From: G020353115 sp964389685
Lineage (GTDB): Bacteria > Bacteroidota > Bacteroidia > Bacteroidales > VadinHA17
Assembly (NCBI GenBank): GCA_964389685.1
Contig: CAYMFM010000061.1
Coordinates: 1 to 22,057 of the forward strand
Length of the DNA stretch: 22,057 bases
Direction: 5' to 3'
Below, one piece after another: positions 1 to 4,805 of the stretch. The notes beneath the pieces were generated by a model. That model did not search any database and was not told where the DNA came from. It saw only the letters and a list, made by a program, of their open reading frames with translations. The position numbers and the translations under genes were made by a program. Within the stretch, counting starts at the first letter, position 1. Each line of letters opens with the position of its first letter.

Positions 1-183
1 AAATAATTGTAACGATAAGCCGATTTTTTCCTACATCAACCGGACATTTCTTATAGGTTAAGTTCATGCAATCGGGATATATATATGGTCTGATTTAAAC
101 CTTCCATTTAGAATAAAAACCAAGTATTTCACAGATGAATTTTTAAAACAATGGAAACTGCACGTTGGCAGTTTCCATATTAG
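1..183. other. Left edge, no identifiable gene
   Basis: No recognisable gene. Two short frames run off the left edge. One is on the minus strand and would start with ATG at 67 (MNLTYKKCPVDVG...). The other is on the plus strand and ends with a stop at 59-61 (...YINRTFLIG). Neither is long enough to judge, and at most one can be real. The rest is AT-rich and leads into a hairpin at 151-178 and then the repeat array. Confidence 0.4.
151..178. terminator. Perfect 11-bp stem-loop, possible terminator
   Basis: ATGGAAACTGC pairs perfectly with GCAGTTTCCAT across a 6-nt loop. Read on the minus strand, the stem is followed by a T-rich stretch (TGTTTTAAAAATTC). It would therefore best serve as an intrinsic terminator for leftward transcription out of the repeat array. 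On the plus strand no U-tract follows. Function is inferred from shape only. Confidence 0.4.
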
Positions 184-239
184 CCGGGGTGGCGGGAGTA
201 CCTCCCTGCGGTCGGTGATCCCGATTTGGGATATAATAA

Positions 240-270
240 GTCGTCTGCCCACTACAGTTGGGCTGACGAC
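240..270. repeat. Module C hairpin, copy 1
   Basis: GTCGTC-T-GCCCA pairs with TGGGC-T-GACGAC, a 12-bp stem with one T-T mismatch. It is followed by a conserved spacer (TTTATAACCAGGCGATTGAG...) leading to an R1 repeat. The same unit recurs at 361, 567 and 2572, although the spacer is absent after the copy at 361. Confidence 0.8.
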
Positions 271-360
271 TTTATAACCAGGCGATTGAGTATTTCAGCG
301 GGAGTACTCGCTACCCGCAGGGCAGGCACACAACCCGCTCGTGATCCCGGTATGGATTAA

Positions 361-391
361 GTCGTCTGTCTACTTCAGCTGGGCTGACGAC
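361..391. repeat. Module C hairpin, copy 2
   Basis: This is the same GTCGTC...GACGAC stem-loop as at 240-270. Several substitutions in the middle (TGTCTACTTCAGCTGGGC) keep most of the pairing by G-T wobble. Unlike the other copies it is followed by module D rather than the TTTATAACCAGG spacer. Confidence 0.75.
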
Positions 392-500
392 TAAAAGAAC
401 AGCCAGTTACTAGCTCAGTCTGGCATGGTTTCTTTTTATGGAGAACGACTTTCCAAAGTCGTTTACGATCCAAAGGATCATTTACTCAAGCAATTTTCAA
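392..500. repeat. Module D, a relative of module A with extra hairpins
   Basis: It opens AAAAGAACAGCCAG and has CTGGC...TTTCTTTTT at 420-437, resembling the closing stem of module A but shorter. It then carries a perfect 9-bp hairpin (AACGACTTT/AAAGTCGTT, about 444-463) and a 5-bp hairpin (GATCC/GGATC, about 469-481). It is seen only once in the window. I read it as a truncated or rearranged A-type module. Confidence 0.55.
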
Positions 501-566
501 CGGGATTACTCGCTACCCGCAGGGCAGGCACACAGTCCGCTCGTGATCCCGGTTAGGATTTAGTAT

Positions 567-597
567 GTCGTCTGCCCACTACAGTTGGGCTGACGAC
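567..597. repeat. Module C hairpin, copy 3
   Basis: The sequence is identical to the copy at 240-270. Together with the following spacer and R1 repeat (to about 666) it forms the left member of a direct repeat. The right member is at 2572-2694. The two share about 87 identical bases from the second half of the hairpin onward and bracket the PadR gene pair. Confidence 0.8.
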
Positions 598-664
598 TTT
601 ATAACCAGGCGATTGAGCATTTCAGCGGGATTACTCGTCGCTTTGCTCCTCGTGATCCCGGTTG

Positions 665-810
665 GGGAATTAACTAAAAAGAAAACAGCCAATTACTCGC
701 TTTGCTCGCAATATGGCCGATGTTTTTTCCTCGCTTACAAAAGCAGGCTTTTGACGCTTGAAAAAACAACAGCCACCCTATCTTCGATATGCTGGCTGCT
801 TTCTTTTTGT
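665..810. repeat. Module A, copy 1 (cloverleaf-like palindrome)
   Basis: The closing stem pairs 676-691 (AAAAAGAAAACAGCCA) with 793-808 (TGGCTGCTTTCTTTTT), with one mismatch in 16. Inside are three arms: a weak one around CTCGCTTTGCTCG (696-708), a long central one (TGTTTTTTC 721-729 with GAAAAAACA 760-768, capped by CAAAAGC 738-744 with GCTTTTG 747-753), and a small TATC/GATA hairpin near 780-789. Bases 665-827 appear identical to 2873-3035. Read on the minus strand, the lower part (CAGCCA...TGGCTG then TTGTTTTTT) is a good intrinsic terminator. Confidence 0.8.
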
Positions 811-910
811 CGGGGTGGCGGGATTACCTCCCATGCGGTCGGTGATCCCGGTAAATATTCCAGATACCCAACGACCAAGATTTACATTTTCCGTTTTTTT
901 CAATATATAA

Positions 911-944
911 GTTGCATATATATAAAATAGTTATATATTTGCAA
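911..944 (+). promoter_or_regulatory. Promoter overlapping a dyad, likely PadR operator
   Basis: A Bacteroidota-type -7 box TATATTTG lies at 934-941. It sits 19 bp downstream of GTTG at 911-914, which fits the usual -33/-7 spacing. The same stretch is a near-palindrome: TTGCATATATATA on the left mirrors TATATATTTGCAA on the right. The ATG of the PadR gene is at 946, so the transcript would be nearly leaderless. PadR proteins commonly bind AT-rich dyads at their own promoters, so autoregulation is inferred. Confidence 0.6.
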
Positions 945-945
945 T

Positions 946-1278
946 ATGATTGCAAAAGATTTATTAAAAGGGACCCTTAGAACGATCGTTCTTAAGCTAT
1001 TGGCCGATAACGGCCGTATGTACGGTTATGAGATTACTAAGAAGGTAGAGGAGTTGTCTGCCGGTAAGATCATGCTGACATTCGGTGCACTCTACCCGGT
1101 TTTACATAAACTGGAAGCTGACGGACAAATTAAAACCGAAACAGAATACATCGGTAAAAGATTCCGTAAGTATTACTCTCTTACTGAAATTGGCAGGTCG
1201 TGGTCGCAGCAGAAAGTCGACGAATTCTTCGAGTTTGTTACCACACTGAGCTATATTCTGAATCCCAGTCCGGCCTGA
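946..1278 (+). CDS. PadR family transcriptional regulator
   Basis: This is a 110-residue winged-helix regulator of the PadR family, normal length for the short (PadR-s2) type. Family hallmarks are the opening LLKGTL (6-11), MYGYEI at 25-30, the recognition-helix stretch GALYPVLHKLE at 47-57, and the wing end RKYYSLTEIG at 74-83. PadR proteins are dimeric repressors that usually respond to small hydrophobic ligands or envelope stress. The gene starts directly after a dyad-bearing promoter (911-944) and its stop is one base from the ATG of the membrane-protein gene, so the two are almost certainly co-transcribed. PadR plus a membrane protein with a DUF1700/HAAS-like N-terminus is a familiar pairing in other phyla. 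The ligand and targets cannot be read from the sequence. Confidence 0.92.
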   Translation: MIAKDLLKGTLRTIVLKLLADNGRMYGYEITKKVEELSAGKIMLTFGALYPVLHKLEADGQIKTETEYIGKRFRKYYSLTEIGRSWSQQKVDEFFEFVTTLSYILNPSPA

Positions 1279-1279
1279 A

Positions 1280-2488
1280 ATGAATTCAGCAATTTCAGAT
1301 AAGAATATTGAACTGATCAAGTCTGATATCAGGGATATTGGTATTTCTTATGAGAGCCTGCTGGATGATATTCTGGACCATATTTGTTGTATGGTTGAGG
1401 ATGAAATGGAATCAGGCAAGGATTTCAATTCATCATATTCAGATGTAATGGACTCAATTGATAAAAAACAAATCCCTGACATTCAGCATCAGACATTATT
1501 ACTACTTGATAAAAAATTTCAAAAAATGAAAAATTTCACTTACAGATTCGGTCTAATTTCAACATTTATCCTGGTTGTGGGGGCAGTCTTTAAAAGACTG
1601 CACTGGCTTGGTGCGGGAATACTTTTAACTCTTGGATTTTTGTTTATTATGTTCGTATTCCTGCCACTTTACCTTTACGGAAATTATAAGGAACAGTCTG
1701 AGAGAAAAAGTTCGGTTTACCAGATAGTAGGATATATCACACTGCTCTTCCTGCTTGCTGCAGCCATGTTCAAAATACAGCACTGGCAGGGAACTGGATT
1801 GATCATTGAAATTGCAATGGCGGTACTGGTGATAGGATTTCTTCCGCTCTATGTTGCCAATGCATTTCAAAAAGCAAGCAAAAGGGTCAATCTACCGTAC
1901 ATAATAATGGTTGTGGTAGGAATTGTACTGATATCCTTCTTTTTCCATGTCAGGATGGGCCTGGAGAGAATGGAAACATACAGGGATGCAGCAGTTGAAA
2001 ATATCACTGTTACAGAGTTGGTGACAGAAAAAACAGCCGGTCTGGTAAAATTGACTGATGATTCATTGTTTACCGGGAACAAAGACCTTGTATACAGGAT
2101 ACATGAAAAGGCAATAGAACTAAGGGTATATGCTGAAGATCTCCAAAATGAGCTTCTGTCCAGGGTGGATTTAAGGTCCTTACCGGATAGAGACATGGTA
2201 AACATGGACAGTAAGCTTGTACCTCATCAGGTTCTGTACCAGAGCGGAGCAAGAGAAGAATTGTTAAGGAAGTCAAAGGAATATGCCATACTGCTTGAAG
2301 AAACTATTGATAATGACCTGGTAATGGGGCAGATCAGGGATCATATTGAGTTTACCGGGAAGGTCTGGAATGATGAACTGGGGGAGCAGGAAAGCGCACT
2401 TGTTCTAAGCTATTATAAGTTAAGCGATGTAATAAAAGGCATTGCCCTGAGCGAATATGTGGCTATAGCGTATCTTTTGCATCACTGA
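1280..2488 (+). CDS. Membrane protein with HAAS-like N-terminus and duplicated helix pair
   Basis: The 402-residue product is not assignable to a named function. Residues 1-60 (SYESLLDDILDHICCMVEDEM) resemble the cytoplasmic helical domain, often called HAAS or DUF1700-like, found in proteins encoded after PadR genes. Residues 88-222 hold five predicted membrane helices. Helices 1-2 and 3-4 are an internal duplication: FKRLHWLGAG at 104-113 matches FKIQHWQGTG at 164-173, and FLPLYLY at 127 matches FLPLYVA at 187, both exactly 60 residues apart. The K-x-x-HW-x-G-x-G pattern recalls the gliding/type IX motor protein GldL, but no other GldL feature is seen. Residues 225-402 are soluble, probably periplasmic, and rich in helices. 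It is likely regulated by, or signals through, the upstream PadR protein. Confidence 0.8.
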   Translation: MNSAISDKNIELIKSDIRDIGISYESLLDDILDHICCMVEDEMESGKDFNSSYSDVMDSIDKKQIPDIQHQTLLLLDKKFQKMKNFTYRFGLISTFILVVGAVFKRLHWLGAGILLTLGFLFIMFVFLPLYLYGNYKEQSERKSSVYQIVGYITLLFLLAAAMFKIQHWQGTGLIIEIAMAVLVIGFLPLYVANAFQKASKRVNLPYIIMVVVGIVLISFFFHVRMGLERMETYRDAAVENITVTELVTEKTAGLVKLTDDSLFTGNKDLVYRIHEKAIELRVYAEDLQNELLSRVDLRSLPDRDMVNMDSKLVPHQVLYQSGAREELLRKSKEYAILLEETIDNDLVMGQIRDHIEFTGKVWNDELGEQESALVLSYYKLSDVIKGIALSEYVAIAYLLHH

Positions 2489-2517
2489 TCATACAATTAT
2501 GAAATAATAGGAAATTC

Positions 2518-2559
2518 CTGGATCACTATCCCGGCAGAATTGTCGGGAGAGTGATCCAG
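2518..2559 (+). terminator. Long stem-loop after the PadR operon
   Basis: CTGGATCACT-A-TCCCGGCA pairs with TGTCGGGA-G-AGTGATCCAG, giving about 18 bp with one mismatch and one G-T pair around a short loop. It lies 30 bases after the stop of the membrane-protein gene. No U-tract follows, so it may be a transcript-end stabiliser, or simply the first palindrome of the right array arm, rather than a classical terminator. Confidence 0.5.
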
Positions 2560-2571
2560 AGTAGGATAACC

Positions 2572-2624
2572 GTCGTCTGTCCACTTTTCCAAAGGAATGT
2601 TTATGGCACAGTTGGGCTGACGAC
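2572..2624. repeat. Module C hairpin, copy 4 with enlarged loop
   Basis: This is the GTCGTC...GACGAC hairpin again, but its loop region is about 22 bases longer (CTTTTCCAAAGGAATGTTTATGG inserted), while both stem arms are retained. The spacer and R1 repeat that follow (2625-2694) match 598-667 base for base as far as I can compare. Confidence 0.7.
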
Positions 2625-2695
2625 TTTATAACCAGGCGATTGAGCATTTCAGCGGGATTACTCGTCGCTTTGCTCCTCGTGATCCCGGTTGGGAT

Positions 2696-2828
2696 GAAAC
2701 TAAACACAAAATGACCAACCTTCGGTTGTTTTTATATTTTAATCAGTCGTTTATGAAAGCTTACTTTCAACACTCCTGCTAAAATATAAACCCATTCACC
2801 TTGCGGTGATGGGTCATTTTGTGTTTGT
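2696..2828. repeat. Module B, copy 1 (cloverleaf-like palindrome)
   Basis: A perfect 13-bp closing stem pairs ACACAAAATGACC (2704-2716) with GGTCATTTTGTGT (2812-2824). Inside are a small hairpin AACC-TTCG-GGTT-like arm (about 2717-2727), a long central arm with an 11-bp perfect stem TTTATATTTTA/TAAAATATAAA capped by GAAAG/CTTTC, and a third arm CCCATTCACC/GGTGATGGG. The layout is a closing stem plus three arms. On the minus strand the third arm followed by TTTATATTTTA is a good intrinsic terminator. Confidence 0.8.
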
Positions 2829-2872
2829 CGGGGTGGCGGGATTACCTCCCATGCGGTCGGTGATCCCGATGA

Positions 2873-3018
2873 GGGAATTAACTAAAAAGAAAACAGCCAA
2901 TTACTCGCTTTGCTCGCAATATGGCCGATGTTTTTTCCTCGCTTACAAAAGCAGGCTTTTGACGCTTGAAAAAACAACAGCCACCCTATCTTCGATATGC
3001 TGGCTGCTTTCTTTTTGT
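2873..3018. repeat. Module A, copy 2
   Basis: It appears identical to copy 1 at 665-810, offset by 2208 bases, including the closing stem (2884-2899 with 3001-3016) and the central arm. Near-identity at this distance implies recent duplication or gene conversion. Confidence 0.8.
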
Positions 3019-3085
3019 CGGGGTGGCGGGATTACTCGCTACCCGCAGGGCAGGCACACAACTCGCTCGTGATCCCGGTATGGAG

Positions 3086-3218
3086 GAAACTAAACACAAA
3101 ATGACCAACCTTCGGTTGTTTTTATATTTTAATCAGTCGTTTATGAAAGCTTACTTTCAACACTCCTGCTAAAATATAAACCCATTCACCTTGCGGTGAT
3201 GGGTCATTTTGTGTTTGT
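3086..3218. repeat. Module B, copy 2
   Basis: It is identical to the copy at 2696-2828, shifted by 390 bases. The closing stem pairs 3094-3106 with 3202-3214. The flanking R1 differs: it is followed by the variant GTCGGGATGACAGGATT instead of GTCGGGGTGGCGGGATT. Confidence 0.8.
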
Positions 3219-3263
3219 CGGGATGACAGGATTACCTCCTTTCAGTCGGTGATCCTGATAGGG

Positions 3264-3406
3264 ATGAAACAAAAAAGGAAACAGCCAGTTACTCGCTTCG
3301 CTCGTAATATGTCTGCTGTTTTTCCACGCTTATAAAAGCAAGCTTTTAATGCTTTGAAAAAACAGCAGCCAACATATCTTCGATATACTGGCTGTTTCCT
3401 TTTTGT
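3264..3406. repeat. Module A', divergent copy with compensatory changes
   Basis: It has the same layout as module A but many substitutions. The closing stem AAAAAGGAAACAGCCAGT (3272-3289) pairs perfectly over 18 bp with ACTGGCTGTTTCCTTTTT (3387-3404). Where copy 1 has AAAAAGAAAA/CTTTCTTTTT, this copy has AAAAAGGAAA/TTTCCTTTTT, so both sides changed together. The central arm keeps CTGCTGTTTTT with AAAAAACAGCAG and TAAAAGC with GCTTTTA. Preserved pairing despite sequence drift suggests the fold matters. Confidence 0.8.
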
Positions 3407-3473
3407 CGGGATGACAGGATTACTCGCTACCCGCAGGGCAGGCACACAACCCGCTCGTGATCCCGGTATGGAG

Positions 3474-3605
3474 GAAACTAAACACAAAATGACCAACCTT
3501 CGGTTGTTTTTATATTTTAATCAGTCGTTTATGAAAGCTTACTTTCAACACTCCTGCTAAAATATAAACCCATTCACCTTGCGGTGATGGATCATTTTGT
3601 GTTTG
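3474..3605 (-). terminator. Module B, copy 3, directly after tRNA-Pro; probable tRNA terminator
   Basis: This third B copy abuts the tRNA 3' end. On the minus strand the first structure after the tRNA is CCATCACC-GCAA-GGTGAATGG (3570-3590) followed by GTTTATATTTTAG, a plausible intrinsic terminator for tRNA-Pro. The closing stem (3482-3494 with 3590-3602) has one mismatch relative to copies 1 and 2, caused by a G-to-A change at about 3591. Terminator function is inferred from position and shape. Confidence 0.65.
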
Positions 3606-3679
3606 TCGGGGTGGCGGGATTTGAACCCACGACCTCGTCGTCCCGAACGACGCGCGCTACCGGGCTGCGCTACACCCCG
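3606..3679 (-). tRNA. tRNA-Pro (anticodon CGG)
   Basis: This is a 74-nt cloverleaf. The acceptor stem is CGGGGTG (3679-3673) with CACCCCG (3613-3607), and the discriminator is A at 3606. The D-arm region follows TA and contains AGCCCGGTAGC. The anticodon stem CGTCG/CGACG encloses the loop TTCGGGA, giving anticodon CGG. The T arm is GTGGG-TTCAAAT-CCCGC. CCA is not encoded, as is common in Bacteroidota. It lies 44 bases downstream of the rfaE1 stop on the same strand. Its 3' end borders the repeat array, and the array's R1 elements copy its last 15-17 bases. Confidence 0.96.
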
Positions 3680-3723
3680 CAATTTTCTCATGCAAAAATA
3701 CTATTTTTTCAATACAACCACCC

Positions 3724-4734
3724 TCACCACAAAAGACCGTTAATGTTCCGGATCAACAGCTCCTCCAGTAAATCATCCTTGTCGACAGGAACTACACCAA
3801 CCTTTTCACAAACTAGTCCACCAGCAAGATTCGCTATTCCGGCAATGTCTTTTGGAGAAAATCCGGCAGCCAGAAACAGGCTGGATACACCGATCAGGGT
3901 ATCCCCGGCACCCGAAACATCAGCAATATCCCGCACCTCAGCAGGTAAAGAATAATGTTTCTGACCATCGCTGATCAATACACCCAACTCAGAAAGCGTA
4001 ATGAATATCAGCTTGTTATTCCAATCGGTATGAAGCGGTTTGATAGCATGAACGATTCCCTCAGTATCCGCTTTATCAATTGTCAGATTCAATCCCTCTT
4101 TCAATTCCCTGAAATTGGGTTTGAACAGATCGACGTTCCTGTAGTGATGGAAATTCCTCTTCTTGGGATCTGCCAGCACAGGAATCCCTTTCTCTTTAAC
4201 CTTCCGGGTAACCTCTTCAATGAGGAAGGGCGTGATTACTCCTTTATCGTAATCTTCAAAAACAACGGCGTTTATTGTATAATCGTCAAGAATGCCGGTA
4301 ATTTTCTGCAACAACTCCTTCTCCAGATGCTCACCGACAGGAGAGCTCTCTTCTTCATCGATCCTGAGCAGATGCTGATTGTTACTGATGATCCTGGTTT
4401 TAACCGTGGTTTTTCGTTCCCGGTTTTTTATGATCCCGTCAGAAGGGATACTTCTATTCTTCAGTCGCTGAAGAAGGATCTCTCCCTTATCATCATCACC
4501 AATAACCGAGCAGAGGTATGGGATAGCTCCCATGGATCTGATATTTAATGCAACATTCGCTGCACCCCCCAGACGGTTTTCTAAGTTTGTGCTGGCGATA
4601 ATAGGGATCGGGGCTTCAGGTGAAATCCGGTCCACCTTCCCCCACATGTAAGCATCAAGCATTGCATCACCAATGATCAGGATGCGGTAATCACCGAACG
4701 ATTTGAATACTTTTTTTATTTCACTGCTTTTCAC
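3724..4734 (-). CDS. rfaE1: D-glycero-beta-D-manno-heptose-7-phosphate kinase (RfaE1-type, PfkB family)
   Basis: The 336-residue PfkB-family sugar kinase matches the kinase half of HldE/RfaE, which phosphorylates heptose 7-phosphate at C1 on the route to ADP-heptose for lipopolysaccharide. Family marks are RISPEAPIPI at 36-45, LGGAANVALN at 55-64, EDYDKGVITP at 160-169, ADPKK at 188-192 and the catalytic DVSGAGDT at 272-279 with Asp278 as the expected base. The adenylyltransferase half of HldE is absent, so the partner activity must be encoded elsewhere. The start codon is GTG at 4734-4732: an in-frame TAA lies just two codons upstream and the next Met is residue 25. It follows priA after 71 bases that contain its own promoter-like box (4761-4768). 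Confidence 0.88.
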   Translation of the reverse strand: MKSSEIKKVFKSFGDYRILIIGDAMLDAYMWGKVDRISPEAPIPIIASTNLENRLGGAANVALNIRSMGAIPYLCSVIGDDDKGEILLQRLKNRSIPSDGIIKNRERKTTVKTRIISNNQHLLRIDEEESSPVGEHLEKELLQKITGILDDYTINAVVFEDYDKGVITPFLIEEVTRKVKEKGIPVLADPKKRNFHHYRNVDLFKPNFRELKEGLNLTIDKADTEGIVHAIKPLHTDWNNKLIFITLSELGVLISDGQKHYSLPAEVRDIADVSGAGDTLIGVSSLFLAAGFSPKDIAGIANLAGGLVCEKVGVVPVDKDDLLEELLIRNINGLLW

Positions 4735-4739
4735 GGATT

Positions 4740-4800
4740 ATAAAATTTTCGTGGCAGGAACAAAGATATATTTTCTGGAGCAATTAATAAAAACGAACAG
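4740..4800 (-). promoter_or_regulatory. Candidate promoter for rfaE1
   Basis: On the minus strand TATCTTTG (4768-4761) matches the Bacteroidota -7 consensus TAnnTTTG exactly and stands about 27 bases before the GTG start. The expected -33 position holds only a T-rich stretch (TTTTTA), so the upstream half is weak. It suggests rfaE1, and perhaps the tRNA, can be transcribed independently of priA. Confidence 0.45.
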
Positions 4801-4805
4801 ATCAA

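Larger units (their letters stand above)
184..851. repeat. Palindromic repeat array, left arm
   Basis: A mosaic of hairpin modules separated by R1 repeats, with no credible coding sequence. R1 copies here are at 185-223, 299-350, 501-552, 626-661 and 811-851. Each begins CGGGA(T/G)TAC or CGGGGTGGCGGGATTAC and ends GTGATCCCG, so its two ends can pair in a 9-bp stem with one G-T wobble. Module order is R1, C, R1, C, D, R1, C, R1, A, R1. All modules recur in the right arm (2518-3606) in the same orientation except D, which is seen once. Open frames here, such as 565-930, change with the repeats and match no protein family I know. Confidence 0.85.
2518..3606. repeat. Palindromic repeat array, right arm, ending at tRNA-Pro
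   Basis: Module order is hairpin (2518-2559), C, R1, B, R1, A, R1, B, R1, A', R1, B, then the tRNA 3' end. R1 copies are at 2653-2688, 2829-2868, 3019-3078, 3219-3257 and 3407-3466. Four of these five begin with GTCGGGGTGGCGGGATT or the variant GTCGGGATGACAGGATT. The first form equals the tRNA-Pro acceptor/T-stem end at 3606-3622. The three B copies start 390 and 388 bases apart, showing tandem duplication of an A-R1-B-R1 unit. The frames at 2806-3072, 2966-3172, 3242-3496, 3354-3560 and 3584-3955 are by-products of the repeats or of the tRNA antisense strand, not genes. Confidence 0.88.

Noticed and set aside
64..252. 62-residue minus-strand frame at the left edge
   Set aside because: It crosses the hairpin at 151-178 and an R1 repeat and has no resemblance to a protein family.
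565..930. 121-residue frame in the left array arm
   Set aside because: It translates module C, R1 and module A. The same residues reappear at 2806-3072 because the DNA repeats, not because a protein is conserved.
2966..3560. Frames at 2966-3172, 3242-3496 and 3354-3560
   Set aside because: They read through palindromic modules A, R1 and B, share tails such as RLFLYFNQSF only through DNA repetition, and have no start-site signals.
184..3606. CRISPR array
   Set aside because: Repeats are of several kinds with irregular spacing and no unique spacers of constant length, and no cas gene is nearby.
184..3606. Integron-type cassette array with attC sites
   Set aside because: R1 repeats are palindromic and separate modules, which invited the comparison. 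There is no integron integrase, most modules carry no gene, and the R/L box pattern of attC is not seen.
184..3606. Insertion sequence or integrative element
   Set aside because: Direct copies of the tRNA tail resemble attachment sites, but there is no transposase, integrase or relaxase gene in the window, so no element is called.
3584..3955. 123-residue plus-strand frame starting VFVGVAGFEPTTSSS
   Set aside because: It is the antisense of tRNA-Pro joined to the antisense of rfaE1. Translations of this type are a well-known false protein arising opposite tRNA genes.
3955..4548. 197-residue plus-strand frame
   Set aside because: It lies wholly opposite rfaE1, which has all its family motifs. 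It is a shadow frame.
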